NCBI GenBank assembly: GCA_003134035.1
Contig: PLAE01000150.1
Span: 21,901-59,351, forward strand
Length of the DNA: 37,451 bases
Direction: 5' to 3'
DNA from: Candidatus Velthaea versatilis
Lineage (GTDB): Bacteria > Vulcanimicrobiota > Vulcanimicrobiia > Vulcanimicrobiales > Vulcanimicrobiaceae
In this document: positions 7,723 to 15,873 of the stretch, piece by piece
How positions within the stretch are numbered: position 1 is the first letter of the stretch
Layout: every line of letters begins with the position of its first letter
Made by a program: the position numbers and the translations under genes
The notes under the pieces: generated by a model
Seen by the model: only the letters and a program-made list of their open reading frames with translations
Told to the model about the DNA's origin: nothing
The model's database searches: none

Positions 7723-8612
7723 CCGCGCAGACCCGCCAGCACGTCGAAGGTAGGCAACCCGGTCGCGGCGCCGACCGCCCGCGCCAGCGCCCGCGGGTCG
7801 AGGATCGCCGCCGGGCTGAACGCACAGGTCGTACAGGCGACGACCCGCAGCGGGCGCTCGCAGCGCAGGTCGAACGCCGACATGATCCGCTCGAGCAACT
7901 TGCCGCGCACAGCGACCCGGGTGGGGTCAGCGACGACCACGGTCGCACCGGGCTCGCCGGCCAGCAGTTCGAGGGCGTCGTGTGCGTCGAGGGCGCCCTC
8001 GACGATAATCCGGCGCGAGCGTTCGCGCAGACGATCCCGACCCGGCAGCGTCAAGCGCCGAATCGTCGACCGGGCCACAGCGGTGACCGCTTCGATGCTC
8101 GTGCCGCTGGCTGCTCCGGTGGCCAGCACGATCGCCTCGGCCGTCCCGCCGGACAGCGGCGCGACCCGGTCGATCGCCCCGTCAACGAAGGTCGGTTCGG
8201 CGGTCAGTTCGCAGAGCCGGTCGATCGTTGCCCGAACGCCGCGCGCCGTCGGCGGACCGCCGATCTCACAATCGGCCGCGACGTGGGCGCGCGCGAAGAC
8301 CATCGGGCCCAAGGCGCTAGGCCCGCCGAGATCCAGGATGCGCAGCGCCGGCGAGCGCGGGAGCAGATCGCGCGGCAGCGCCACGAACGTGCCCGCTTCG
8401 ACCCGCACGCGCGGCTTGCGTGCGCCGTCGAGCGCGTCGGCCGCTTCGCCGTCGCGCCCGATCGAGGTGATCGCACCGACGATGCCCCGCCGTAGCGCCA
8501 GCGCGCGCAGCGCGTTGAACGTCACCGTTTTGCCAACGTTTTTGGCGGTGCCGACCACGACGACCGTGCGCACGCCGTCGGCCAGGACGGTATCGAGCAG
8601 CGCATCCATCAT
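7719..8612 (-). CDS. kamB: P-loop protein, lysine 5,6-aminomutase reactivase subunit KamB-like
   Basis: A 297-residue protein with a clear P-loop GTAKNVGKT at residues 21-29 after a hydrophobic strand, typical of KamB-like proteins that pair with the MutS-like KamC. A later block has VVVADPTRVAV, and near the C-terminus a CTTC pair follows VVA. The start is ATG 8612, overlapping the TGA of mntP (ATGA). The frame is open further upstream but only through mntP. In known lysine fermenters kamB and kamC lie beside kamD/kamE. Here those mutase genes are absent and a Mn exporter is upstream instead. The assignment relies on the P-loop type and the tight linkage to kamC and kce. Confidence 0.72.
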   Translation of the reverse strand: MMDALLDTVLADGVRTVVVVGTAKNVGKTVTFNALRALALRRGIVGAITSIGRDGEAADALDGARKPRVRVEAGTFVALPRDLLPRSPALRILDLGGPSALGPMVFARAHVAADCEIGGPPTARGVRATIDRLCELTAEPTFVDGAIDRVAPLSGGTAEAIVLATGAASGTSIEAVTAVARSTIRRLTLPGRDRLRERSRRIIVEGALDAHDALELLAGEPGATVVVADPTRVAVRGKLLERIMSAFDLRCERPLRVVACTTCAFSPAAILDPRALARAVGAATGLPTFDVLAGLRG

Positions 8613-9184
8613 CCGCGACCGAAGAGTTTCAGCCCCGCGAACACGATTCCGGTTCCCATCAAGATCACACCGGCCCACAGACCGGCGTACTCTTCGATCC
8701 GCGCACCCAACGCCTTGCCCAGCGCCAAGCCCATGCTCGTCGAAAGGATCGAGGCCGCCGCGATGCACACGATCGAGACCCCCAGCGGAACGCCGATGAA
8801 CAGGATCGAGAACCCGATACCCAGCGAATCCAAACTGACCGACAGCGCGCCCAAAACCAGGCCCCAACCGCGCGACAGGTCGAACGGCGCCTCTTCCCCG
8901 CCGCGCAGCGCTTCCCACACCATGTAGCCGCCGACGAGCGTGATCGCGATGAAGCCCAGATAGCCGGCGACGTCACCGAGATACTTTCCCGCCGTCGCAC
9001 CTAGCAGCACACCGAAAAGCGTCATCGTGACCTCGGCGAACGCGAACGCCGCGCCGATGCGGAATTTCTGCCGCCAATCCAGCCCGCTCATCCCGACGCC
9101 GATGCAGACGGCGAACACGTCGAGGCCCAGCGAGATCGCAACGATCGCGATCTTGAGCGCCGCGGCGGCTACCAGCAACGGCAC
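8609..9184 (-). CDS. mntP: Manganese efflux pump MntP
   Basis: A 191-residue six-helix inner-membrane protein, close to the usual MntP length of about 188. The duplicated LysE-like halves are visible. The first has a conserved acidic motif in SLGLDVFAVCIGVG (helix 1), and the second has the equivalent SVSLDSLGIGFS (helix 4). These aspartates are essential in characterised MntP proteins. The start is GTG 9184, because the preceding open frame is hydrophilic and unlike the family. Its TGA overlaps kamB, so the pump is co-translated with the kam genes. Manganese export would fit the nearby peroxide-defence genes, but no manganese riboswitch is evident in the 128-base upstream region shared with the divergent proline dehydrogenase. 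Confidence 0.9.
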   Translation of the reverse strand: MPLLVAAAALKIAIVAISLGLDVFAVCIGVGMSGLDWRQKFRIGAAFAFAEVTMTLFGVLLGATAGKYLGDVAGYLGFIAITLVGGYMVWEALRGGEEAPFDLSRGWGLVLGALSVSLDSLGIGFSILFIGVPLGVSIVCIAAASILSTSMGLALGKALGARIEEYAGLWAGVILMGTGIVFAGLKLFGRG

Positions 9185-9312
9185 ACAGGTGCGCGGCGCG
9201 CCGTGTCGTGCATGTCCCACTGCTTGGCGCCGGCACTGTTGGGTTCCGCTCTCGCTCGCCGCCCGCGCGCAAGCGGAGCGAAGCACAAGCGACGCGAACG
9301 CGCAGCCCACCC

Positions 9313-10203
9313 ATGGCATCCGATCTCATTCCGGCGACGGACGCGACCTTCGGCCAGCGGTTCTTCTTCCTGGCGCGCCGCTTCGTCGCCGGCGAAACCG
9401 CCGCCGCGGCGATGGACGCCATCGAGCAACTCAACGCGCGCGGTTTGACCGCCACACTGGATTTTTTGGGCGAAGATTCACGGGGCCGGGATGAGGCGCT
9501 TCGCGCCCGCGACGAATACATCGGGCTCCTGCGCGCGATTCGCACGCGCGGCGTTCAGTCGAATGTTTCCGTGAAGCTGACCGCGATCGGCCTGCTGGTC
9601 AGCGAGGACTTCGCGGCCGAAAACGTCGGTGCGATCCTGGCCGCAGCCAAGCGGAACGCGGACCCCTTCGTGCGGATCGACATGGAAGGTTCGGCGGTCA
9701 CCGACGCCACGCTGCGCGTCTTCGAGCGGGTGCGGGCCGTTCACGCCAACGTCGGTCCCGTTCTGCAAGCGTACCTCAAACGCACGCCCGACGACCTGGA
9801 AGGCATGATCGCGACGGGCGCTCGCGTGCGCCTGTGCAAAGGCGCGTACGACGAACCCGCCGAGCTGGCGCTCAAAGAGATGCCGGCGATCCGCGGCGCC
9901 TACCTGCGCATGGCGGAGTCGCTGCTGTCGCGCGGGACGTATCCGGCAATCGCGACGCACGATGCGCGCATCATCGCCGCCGTCCAAGCGTACGTCGCCG
10001 AAAACCGCATCGCCCGCGACGCCTTCGAATTTCAGATGCTTTACGGGATCCGGCCCCTGCTGCAGCAGCGACTGGCGGCCGCGGGCTTTCGGGTCCGCGT
10101 GTACGTGCCGTACGGAACGCATTGGGCGGGTTATTTTTACCGCCGGATCATGGAGCGCCGCGAGAACGCGCTCTTCGTGCTCAGCTCGCTATTCAAAGCC
10201 TGA
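9313..10203 (+). CDS. Proline dehydrogenase (monofunctional)
   Basis: A 296-residue FAD-dependent TIM-barrel enzyme oxidising proline to pyrroline-5-carboxylate. Family blocks are present: the SVKLTAIGL strand, RIDMEGS, RVRLCKGAYDE, AIATHD, and the C-terminal YGTHWAGYFYRRIMERREN, which holds the substrate carboxylate-binding arginines. It lacks the aldehyde dehydrogenase half of PutA, so a separate P5C dehydrogenase must exist elsewhere. ATG 9313 is chosen since upstream codons are not conserved. It is divergent from mntP, and a hairpin follows the stop. It adds to the amino-acid catabolism theme of the kam/kce and peptide permease genes on the other strand. Confidence 0.95.
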   Translation: MASDLIPATDATFGQRFFFLARRFVAGETAAAAMDAIEQLNARGLTATLDFLGEDSRGRDEALRARDEYIGLLRAIRTRGVQSNVSVKLTAIGLLVSEDFAAENVGAILAAAKRNADPFVRIDMEGSAVTDATLRVFERVRAVHANVGPVLQAYLKRTPDDLEGMIATGARVRLCKGAYDEPAELALKEMPAIRGAYLRMAESLLSRGTYPAIATHDARIIAAVQAYVAENRIARDAFEFQMLYGIRPLLQQRLAAAGFRVRVYVPYGTHWAGYFYRRIMERRENALFVLSSLFKA

Positions 10204-10210
10204 CTCGGGC

Positions 10211-10229
10211 CGCCGGTGGCCCACCGGCG
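10211..10229. terminator. Hairpin after the proline dehydrogenase stop, weak terminator candidate
   Basis: A perfect 8-bp stem CGCCGGTG/CACCGGCG with a 3-base loop lies eight bases after the stop codon. There is no T-tract, so it may be a pause or RNA-stability hairpin rather than an intrinsic terminator. Confidence 0.4.
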
Positions 10230-10724
10230 CGATACCTGCGCGTCAGCCGGCCGCCCTCGCAATCGCCGGCAAAGCAGTTGCGCCGCGCACATGGGTGAAC
10301 AGGTCACTCCCAGCGAAAAGGTCATTCGTCCTATACCGAAGGTCGCATCACGCGAACGCCCGGATCCGTCCTTCGGTCGCATCGCGAACTCGGGGACGCA
10401 ACGCGCGTCGATCGTTGGTCCGACCGAAGACTCGTGCAGCACGCACACTGTCAGGTGATTGTAAATCGCAGACAATCTCGGAGGAAAAAGTGCGTGATAA
10501 TTCCAGTTCGGTACCATGACGTTTACCGGGAACGTCGTCGACGGTAATTTCGGCGGCTGCAGTCGTCGTCGGGGTCAGGCAAAGACCGGCCGCGGTGCAA
10601 CCCGATCTCAACGAACTTCATAGCCAAAGCTCATCGTGCGCTAGCGTTTTTGAGGCACATGAAAACCTATTCGGTGCCGTCGGTCCGGGCCGACGCTCCG
10701 GCACTTCTTAAGGACACAAGGCAA
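10230..10724. other. Intergenic region with no recognised gene
   Basis: About 495 bases less GC-rich than the neighbours. It holds a possible 55-codon frame from ATG 10291 with no recognisable domain. It also has a GGAGG followed by GTG 10490 and only nine codons before a stop, which could be a leader peptide or chance. The 5' leader of the KGG-repeat gene begins within it. No RNA family is recognised. Confidence 0.4.
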
Positions 10725-11072
10725 ATGTCGATCTCTTCTGAGGGTGAGAAAAAACCCGGCGGCGGAATGAGCGTCCGCGAAGCGGGCCAAAAAGGCGGCG
10801 AGACCGTCAAGAAAAAATATGGACCCGAGTTTTATGAGGCCATTGGCCGCAAAGGCGGTCAGGCCACAAAAGCTGCTCACGGCCATGCTTTCTACGAACA
10901 AATCGGGAAAAAGGGTGGCAAGAAAGGCGGCGAGGCAACTCGCGACCGCTACGGACCGGAGTTCTACGAGCAGATCGGTCAAAAGGGCGGGCAAAAAGTG
11001 AAAGCATTAATCGAACAGGGCAAACGCGCTGCGGCCGACGCCGCCGCAGCTTCCGACAAGAAAGCATCGTAG
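10725..11072 (+). CDS. KGG-repeat stress protein
   Basis: A 115-residue, lysine- and glycine-rich hydrophilic protein with three or more copies of the KGG module. Its repeat unit is roughly YGPEFYEQIGxKGG (around residues 30-45, 52-70 and 75-95). The KGG family (PF10685; YciG is one member) comprises stress-induced proteins with LEA-like behaviour, often induced in stationary phase or desiccation. No signal peptide or membrane helix is seen. The start is ATG 10725 with AAGG just upstream; in-frame ATGs at 10650 and 10659 would add 22-25 residues of less conserved type. The alanine-rich C-terminus ends three bases before a region that encodes the next secreted protein. Confidence 0.8.
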   Translation: MSISSEGEKKPGGGMSVREAGQKGGETVKKKYGPEFYEAIGRKGGQATKAAHGHAFYEQIGKKGGKKGGEATRDRYGPEFYEQIGQKGGQKVKALIEQGKRAAADAAAASDKKAS

Positions 11073-11116
11073 GAGTTCGAGCCGCCGTCATCGCGGTCTG
11101 CGCGGCGACTACCGTC

Positions 11117-11782
11117 GTGCACTCCGCCGCGTGGGCGCAATCCCCCGCGGCGGCGCCCGTGCTGCCGATCGGCTCGACGCTCACGATCGTTGCGGACGAA
11201 ACCGTGGATGCGCGGGTTCGTCCGGGCGCGGAATTTCGCGCGCATTTGCGCGACCCGCTCACGCTGGGAGAGACACTCGTCGCGACCGCCGGCACGCCGG
11301 CACGGCTGATCGTGACCAGCAAGGAAACGGCCAAAGACGGGTTGACCCAGTACCGCATCGCAATCGTCGGTCTCAACCTTGGACTTGCGGGAACGTTGCC
11401 GGTGCGCCCCAAAACCGCGACCGTCGACCGGATCAGCGCCGGTATGGCCATCCCCGCGACGACCCTGGCGCAAATCGACTACGAGTTCGGCAAGATCCGC
11501 GTCGCGATTCCGCTCCCGTTCAAGCTGTCGAACGAGCCGCCGAACACCGGCTATACGCCCGCCCCGCTGCGCACCGCGGCACCGATCATAAATAGCAACC
11601 GCAACAATCGCCGGCGTCCCGGCGCTTCCCCCGCGCCACCGGCGACGCCGTCCGCCGGGGCATCCGAAGCTCCATCCGCACCGTCCGGTCCGTCAGCGGT
11701 GCCGACCGGCCCGGTGTTCGCATCACCCACCCCGCCGCAAATTCCCGGGACGGCGATCACGCCGGCGCCCTTACCCACTTGA
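11117..11782 (+). CDS. Secreted protein with proline/serine-rich C-terminus
   Basis: A protein of about 221 residues if started at GTG 11117. A beta-rich region (residues 15-130) has a GSTLTIVADETVDARVRPGAEF beginning, and a disordered proline/alanine/serine-rich tail follows (150-221). The function is not recognised. The reading frame upstream of GTG encodes a typical signal-peptide core (RAAVIAVCAATTVVHSAAWA, from about 11078) ending near the AQA-type cleavage site, but there is no ATG, GTG or TTG there. The nearest GGAG-like site overlaps the stop of the KGG gene at 11070-11075. Either a non-canonical start (GTT 11075, GTC 11087 or ATC 11090) or a sequence error is possible. It is likely cotranscribed with the KGG gene. 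Confidence 0.65.
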   Translation: MHSAAWAQSPAAAPVLPIGSTLTIVADETVDARVRPGAEFRAHLRDPLTLGETLVATAGTPARLIVTSKETAKDGLTQYRIAIVGLNLGLAGTLPVRPKTATVDRISAGMAIPATTLAQIDYEFGKIRVAIPLPFKLSNEPPNTGYTPAPLRTAAPIINSNRNNRRRPGASPAPPATPSAGASEAPSAPSGPSAVPTGPVFASPTPPQIPGTAITPAPLPT

Positions 11783-11859
11783 GCTGCGCCGCCGGCGTTC
11801 GCGACGCGGAGGCTTGGCAGCCCGAAGGCGGCGCGGGGAATGCTGCGAAGCTCGCACGC

Positions 11860-12528
11860 ATGTATCGTCGCCTCGCGCTTTTTGCGCTGACAGCCGCGCT
11901 CTGGACACCTGCGCCATCGTTCGCGCAGAGTGCCGCACCGACGCCGCCCGCGCTGACGGCCACGGAAAAGACGTTCGTCCGCGCTATTCAAACGATCCTC
12001 ACCAAGCGGTATCCGACGCCCGCCGCCGCCAGAAAAGCCGGCTACGTGCGCTTTACCAATGAGGATGATACGGGCGCGATCAGCTACGCCGACAAACAGT
12101 GGAACTCGACGTCCGAGGCTCGGCCCTCACAACTATGGTATGACGTGAACGGCCGACTGCTGGGCGCGGACTATTCGCTGCTCGCGGACGGCCGCGCCTC
12201 GCCGCCGTCGCTGTTCGGCATCGATCCGTCGCGTTTCAGCGAGATCGGCGCGCACATTCACTTCGTGGTGCGCAATCCGGACGGCAGCCTGACCTACAGC
12301 CGCGAGGTCGGCATCAAGAAGTATGCCGCGGCGGGTCTAAATCCGGCGCATCCGACGGCCGCGGGGCTGGTGAAAGCCGGTGCGGTCGATTCGCCCGACC
12401 GGGTTGCGACCGTCTTTCTCTTTCCGCATATCTGGGACGCGACGGTCTGGGTGCTGCCGAATCCCAACGGCGCATTTGCCGACAAAAATCCCAACGTCAA
12501 ACCGTCGCACACGCCGGCCCGCTCTTAG
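11860..12528 (+). CDS. Secreted protein of unknown function
   Basis: A 222-residue exported protein. Residues 1-23 form a signal peptide (RRLALFALTAALWTPAPSFAQS) cleaved after an A-Q/S boundary. The mature part begins with a helical segment (ATEKTFVRAIQTILTKRYPTPAAARKAGYVRF), then a mixed region with YADKQWNSTSEARPSQLWYDVNG and a C-terminal half with several aromatic residues and the phrase FLFPHIWDATVWVLPNPNG. No known catalytic motif was seen. An upstream in-frame TTG at 11779 exists, but the signal peptide fixes ATG 11860. Its TAG overlaps the GTG of the SDR gene (TAGTG), implying a shared transcript. Confidence 0.75.
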   Translation: MYRRLALFALTAALWTPAPSFAQSAAPTPPALTATEKTFVRAIQTILTKRYPTPAAARKAGYVRFTNEDDTGAISYADKQWNSTSEARPSQLWYDVNGRLLGADYSLLADGRASPPSLFGIDPSRFSEIGAHIHFVVRNPDGSLTYSREVGIKKYAAAGLNPAHPTAAGLVKAGAVDSPDRVATVFLFPHIWDATVWVLPNPNGAFADKNPNVKPSHTPARS

Positions 12529-13274
12529 TGGCGGCATCGACGCACCCCGTCGCGCTCATCACCGGCGCCTCGTCGGGGATCGGCGCAGCGATCGCGCGCG
12601 ATTTGGGTTCGCGCGGGTATTATTTAGCGTTGGCCGCCCGCCGCAAAGACGCGCTCGAAACGGTGGCGCGCGACATTCGGACGAGCGGCGGCGGCGCGGT
12701 GCCGCTGGTTTGCGATGTCACGAAGCCCGAATCGATCGCCGCCTGCGTCGCGCACACGCGGGAGGAATTCGGCCGTATCGACGTGCTCGTCAACAACGCC
12801 GGCGTCATGCACAACGGCAAGATCGCCGGTGCCGACGTCAGCGAGTGGCGCGCGATGATCGACGTCAATTTGACGGGCCTCATGCTCATGACGCACGCGG
12901 TGCTGCCGCACATGCAGGCCGCGGGCAGCGGACACATCATCAACATCTCGTCGGTCGCGGGGAAGATCATCACGGTCGGCAACGGCGTGTACAACGTTAC
13001 GAAGTGGGGCGTCAACGTCTTCTCCGAGGCGCTGCGCAAAGAAGTCTACGTCGATAATATTAAAGTCACCGTCGTGTGCCCGGGTGTCGTCGACACCGAG
13101 TTGTTGGACAAGATCGCCAACCCGGAAGCCCGCGCGAACTTTAAAGCCTTCGCCGCCGGGCTCGACCCGCTCACGGCCGACGACGTCGCGGGCGCCGTCG
13201 CCTACGCGCTGACGGCTCCGTCGTACGTGTCGATTAACGAAGTCGTGCTGCGGCCGGCGAAGCAAGAGCGCTGA
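12528..13274 (+). CDS. Short-chain dehydrogenase/reductase (SDR)
   Basis: A 248-residue classical SDR oxidoreductase. It has the cofactor motif TGASSGIG (residues 12-19), the structural NNAG (89-92), and the catalytic residues S141/S142, Y155 and K159 in the YNVTK motif. The R-R-K after the second strand favours NADP. It is cytoplasmic with unknown substrate; the nearest named relatives in this clan are broad-specificity serine/3-hydroxy acid dehydrogenase-like proteins. The GTG start overlaps the stop of the secreted protein gene. It ends seven bases from the convergent hydrolase gene. Confidence 0.93.
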   Translation: MAASTHPVALITGASSGIGAAIARDLGSRGYYLALAARRKDALETVARDIRTSGGGAVPLVCDVTKPESIAACVAHTREEFGRIDVLVNNAGVMHNGKIAGADVSEWRAMIDVNLTGLMLMTHAVLPHMQAAGSGHIINISSVAGKIITVGNGVYNVTKWGVNVFSEALRKEVYVDNIKVTVVCPGVVDTELLDKIANPEARANFKAFAAGLDPLTADDVAGAVAYALTAPSYVSINEVVLRPAKQER

Positions 13275-13280
13275 ACATTC

Positions 13281-14366
13281 TCAGCGCTCACCGCCGCTGC
13301 GGTCGAGAAGTTCGCGCAAGTAGGATTGCCAGACTTCGGCATGCGTGTGCGTGCCGTGGCCGCGCGTTTGGGCGCTGATCGGGAGCAGCACAAAGCGTCC
13401 CTTTGCAACCCGCGTGATGTCGCGTTCGGCGATGCCCAGCTCAGGTGGGTTGATCTGATCGTCGGCCGAGTTTACCGCCAGCAGCGGTGCCACGATTGTG
13501 CCCAGCAGCGGCTCGGGATCGTAGTCGCGCGAGGCCTCGAAGGCATCGATGAGGTCGTTGGCATCCGTGCCGGCCGTCGAGCTGCTGATCTTGTCGCGAT
13601 AGAACGCGTCGGCCGCGTCCTGGGTCGGCAACTGCGTTTGATTGTAGAGCGGCGCGGAGCCGAAGATCCACAGCAGGTCGCCCGCCGCCCGCAAACCGTC
13701 GGCCGGCTCGGACGTGTAATCGCCGCCCGCGTACGTTGGATCGCTGCGCAGCGCGTCGACGATCATATCGCGCCAGATGCGATTGCGGCCGCTGATCTGC
13801 ACCGGCAAACTCGCCAGCGGCATAAGCGCATCCATCATCGTCGGATACATTTCGCCCCACAGCCAGGTGTGCATCCCGCCCATCGACGTCCCGATCACCA
13901 GCCGCAGGTGGCCGACGTGCAGCGCTTGCGTCACCACGAGGTGCTGCGCGGCCACCATGTCGCGATAGCGATAGCGCGGGAAGCGCGCCCGCAGCCCATC
14001 ACTGGGCTTGGACGACTTGCCGTGACCGATAGCATCCGTGATGATGATGAAATAGCGGCGCGCGTCGAGCAGCCCGCCCGGCACGAACAGCACGCCGGCG
14101 AAGCTCTCCTGCAGAAACTGATCGCTGCTGCCGCCGGTGCCGTGCAGCACGAGCACGGCGTTGTCGACCGACCCCGCCGCATTCCGATGCGGCGTTCCCA
14201 GCGTCACGTAGTGCAATCGCAGGTTCGCCAACGTTTCGCCGTCGGCGAAGCGAAACTGCGGCACCGTATGGGTGCCCTCGACCGGCTGCGGCCAAGCCGC
14301 CTGCGCACCGGCTCGCCCGGCAAGCGCAACCCACAACGCGAGCACGAGCCCGAAGCATCTCCACAT
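13281..14366 (-). CDS. Secreted alpha/beta hydrolase, homoserine acetyltransferase-like
   Basis: A 361-residue alpha/beta hydrolase with an N-terminal signal peptide (MWRCFGLVLALWVALAGRAGAQA). The nucleophile elbow is G-T-S161-M-G-G. The acid is in the NSADDQINPP loop and the histidine in GHGTHTHAEVW, as in MetX-type acyltransferases. The oxyanion region is LHGTGG. MetX enzymes of methionine synthesis are cytoplasmic, so an exported member is more likely a hydrolase or acyltransferase acting outside the membrane. The ATG at 14366 is chosen because the longer frame upstream would add an arginine-rich, low-hydrophobic stretch. It is convergent with the SDR gene. Confidence 0.85.
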   Translation of the reverse strand: MWRCFGLVLALWVALAGRAGAQAAWPQPVEGTHTVPQFRFADGETLANLRLHYVTLGTPHRNAAGSVDNAVLVLHGTGGSSDQFLQESFAGVLFVPGGLLDARRYFIIITDAIGHGKSSKPSDGLRARFPRYRYRDMVAAQHLVVTQALHVGHLRLVIGTSMGGMHTWLWGEMYPTMMDALMPLASLPVQISGRNRIWRDMIVDALRSDPTYAGGDYTSEPADGLRAAGDLLWIFGSAPLYNQTQLPTQDAADAFYRDKISSSTAGTDANDLIDAFEASRDYDPEPLLGTIVAPLLAVNSADDQINPPELGIAERDITRVAKGRFVLLPISAQTRGHGTHTHAEVWQSYLRELLDRSGGER

Positions 14367-14473
14367 GGCCCGACAAGTGCGCCTTCGAAGCGCACCTAAC
14401 CCGCCGTGCAACAGTCGGTTCCACAAACCGCGCCGGAAAAACCCAACCCCGCTCCCGGCCAAACCAGAGGCCC

Positions 14474-14581
14474 AAATTGGGGGTTCTTTTTCGTCGGATC
14501 GAGGAGCGGTGGGGGTGAAGTCGACTACGGTCGATGAACCCCCACCGCAACGAAGAGCCGGCTGAAAAGAACCCCCAATTT
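14474..14581. repeat. Nested inverted-repeat element of about 108 bp
   Basis: Outer arms are a perfect 17-bp inverted repeat (14474-14490 with 14565-14581). Nested inside is a second perfect 11-bp pair (14506-14516 with 14538-14548) around a short centre that also has a GTCGA/TCGAY-like dyad. The right outer arm ends exactly at the last base of the rpoD stop codon region. The size and architecture resemble a miniature inverted-repeat element or a REP-like intergenic repeat. It could also form a large hairpin in the rpoD 3' UTR. No target-site duplication is obvious. Confidence 0.7.
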
Positions 14582-15750
14582 TACTCGTTGGACCAGTAGT
14601 CTTTTAGTGCTTTGCCGCGGCTGGGATGACGCAGCTTGCGCAGCGCCTTGGCTTCGATTTGGCGGATGCGCTCGCGGGTCACGCCGAACTCTTGGCCGAC
14701 TTCCTCGAGCGTGCGCTGATGGCCGTCTTCGAGGCCGAAGCGCAGGACCAGTACCTTGCGCTCGCGCTCGGTGAGGTTTTTGAGCACATCCTGCATCTTC
14801 TCTTTGAGCAGCATGACCGACGCCGCCTCGGCCGGCGCCACGGCTTCCTGATCTTCGATGAAGTCGCCCAGATGCGAGTCTTCTTCTTCACCGATCGGCG
14901 TTTCGAGCGAGATCGGCTCCTGGGAAATCTTGATGACTTCGCGGACCTTCTCGGGCGTCAAGCCCATTTCGCCGGCGATCTCTTCGACCGTTGGATCGCG
15001 ACCTAATTCTTGCAAGAGCTGGCGCGAGATTTTGATGAGCCGGTTGATCGTTTCGACCATGTGCACGGGGATGCGGATCGTGCGCGCTTGGTCAGCCAAC
15101 GCGCGGGTGATCGCTTGGCGAATCCACCACGTCGCGTAGGTCGAGAATTTATAGCCCTTGCGGTAGTCGAACTTCTCGACGGCGCGAATGAGGCCCAAGT
15201 TGCCTTCTTGGATGAGGTCCAAGAACAACATGCCGCGGCCGACGTACTTCTTGGCGATCGAAACGACCAGCCGTAAGTTCGCCTCCGTCAGACGGCGCTT
15301 CGCATCCTCGCCGTGGTAGATGACGGCGTTGTCGGCGGTGCCGTTTTTGAGCGTCTCCTTTTCGCCCGCTTCGATCGCCATGGCAAGCCGCTTCTCATCG
15401 TCCATCGACAAGAGCGGCACACGGCCAATCTCCTTGAGATACATCCGGACCGGGTCGTCGAGGGCCATGCCGGCGGGGATCGCAGCTTCAACCTGCTCCT
15501 CGGGCTCGGCCTCGGCCTTCTCTTCTTTGGCTTGCTCTTCGACGATGTCGATGCCCATCGAAGCGATCTCTTCGAACAGGTCGTCGATGCGCTCGGGGCC
15601 GACGTCATCGACGTTGTCGAAGACGGCGTTGATCTCTTCGTACGTGAGCGAACCCCGTTTCTTCCCTCTTTCGACGAGCTTTTTGATCAGCTCTTCGACG
15701 GGAACTTGCGGCGTCTCGACGGTCGCGGTCGCGGATTTTTTACGGGCCAT
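14581..15750 (-). CDS. rpoD: RNA polymerase primary sigma factor (RpoD/SigA)
   Basis: A 389-residue sigma-70. It has a short region 1.1 (residues 15-70, [10 protein letters not shown] type), an acidic glutamate-rich linker, then region 1.2 ([17 protein letters not shown]), region 2 ([44 protein letters not shown]), region 3 and region 4 ([40 protein letters not shown]). All core-binding and promoter-reading helices are intact, so it is the housekeeping sigma. The ATG at 15750 is preferred over the in-frame GTG at 15762, because AGGGGG lies at a normal distance. It is downstream of dnaG with 123 bases between, the classic dnaG-rpoD pairing. The nested repeat touches its stop. Confidence 0.98.
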   Translation of the reverse strand: MARKKSATATVETPQVPVEELIKKLVERGKKRGSLTYEEINAVFDNVDDVGPERIDDLFEEIASMGIDIVEEQAKEEKAEAEPEEQVEAAIPAGMALDDPVRMYLKEIGRVPLLSMDDEKRLAMAIEAGEKETLKNGTADNAVIYHGEDAKRRLTEANLRLVVSIAKKYVGRGMLFLDLIQEGNLGLIRAVEKFDYRKGYKFSTYATWWIRQAITRALADQARTIRIPVHMVETINRLIKISRQLLQELGRDPTVEEIAGEMGLTPEKVREVIKISQEPISLETPIGEEEDSHLGDFIEDQEAVAPAEAASVMLLKEKMQDVLKNLTERERKVLVLRFGLEDGHQRTLEEVGQEFGVTRERIRQIEAKALRKLRHPSRGKALKDYWSNE

Positions 15751-15873
15751 GCTGCTCTTCACCCCCTTTACTCATCGGTTCGATTTCGGCACATCCGATC
15801 GAAAATGTTACACTTCGTCCCACAGCGCCGCACGCTAGGCGAGAGGACTCATCTTCACTGTTCGACGCTGGGG

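Noticed and set aside
6970-8799. Long plus-strand open frame opposite kamC and kamB
   Set aside because: Shadow of two overlapping real genes with clear P-loop motifs; composition is arginine/proline-rich with no motif.
10291-10458. 55-codon frame
   Set aside because: No domain, no ribosome binding site and no clear codon pattern.
10490-10519. Nine-codon leader ORF after GGAGG
   Set aside because: A strong ribosome site but no regulatory structure or amino-acid bias was seen; chance is as likely.
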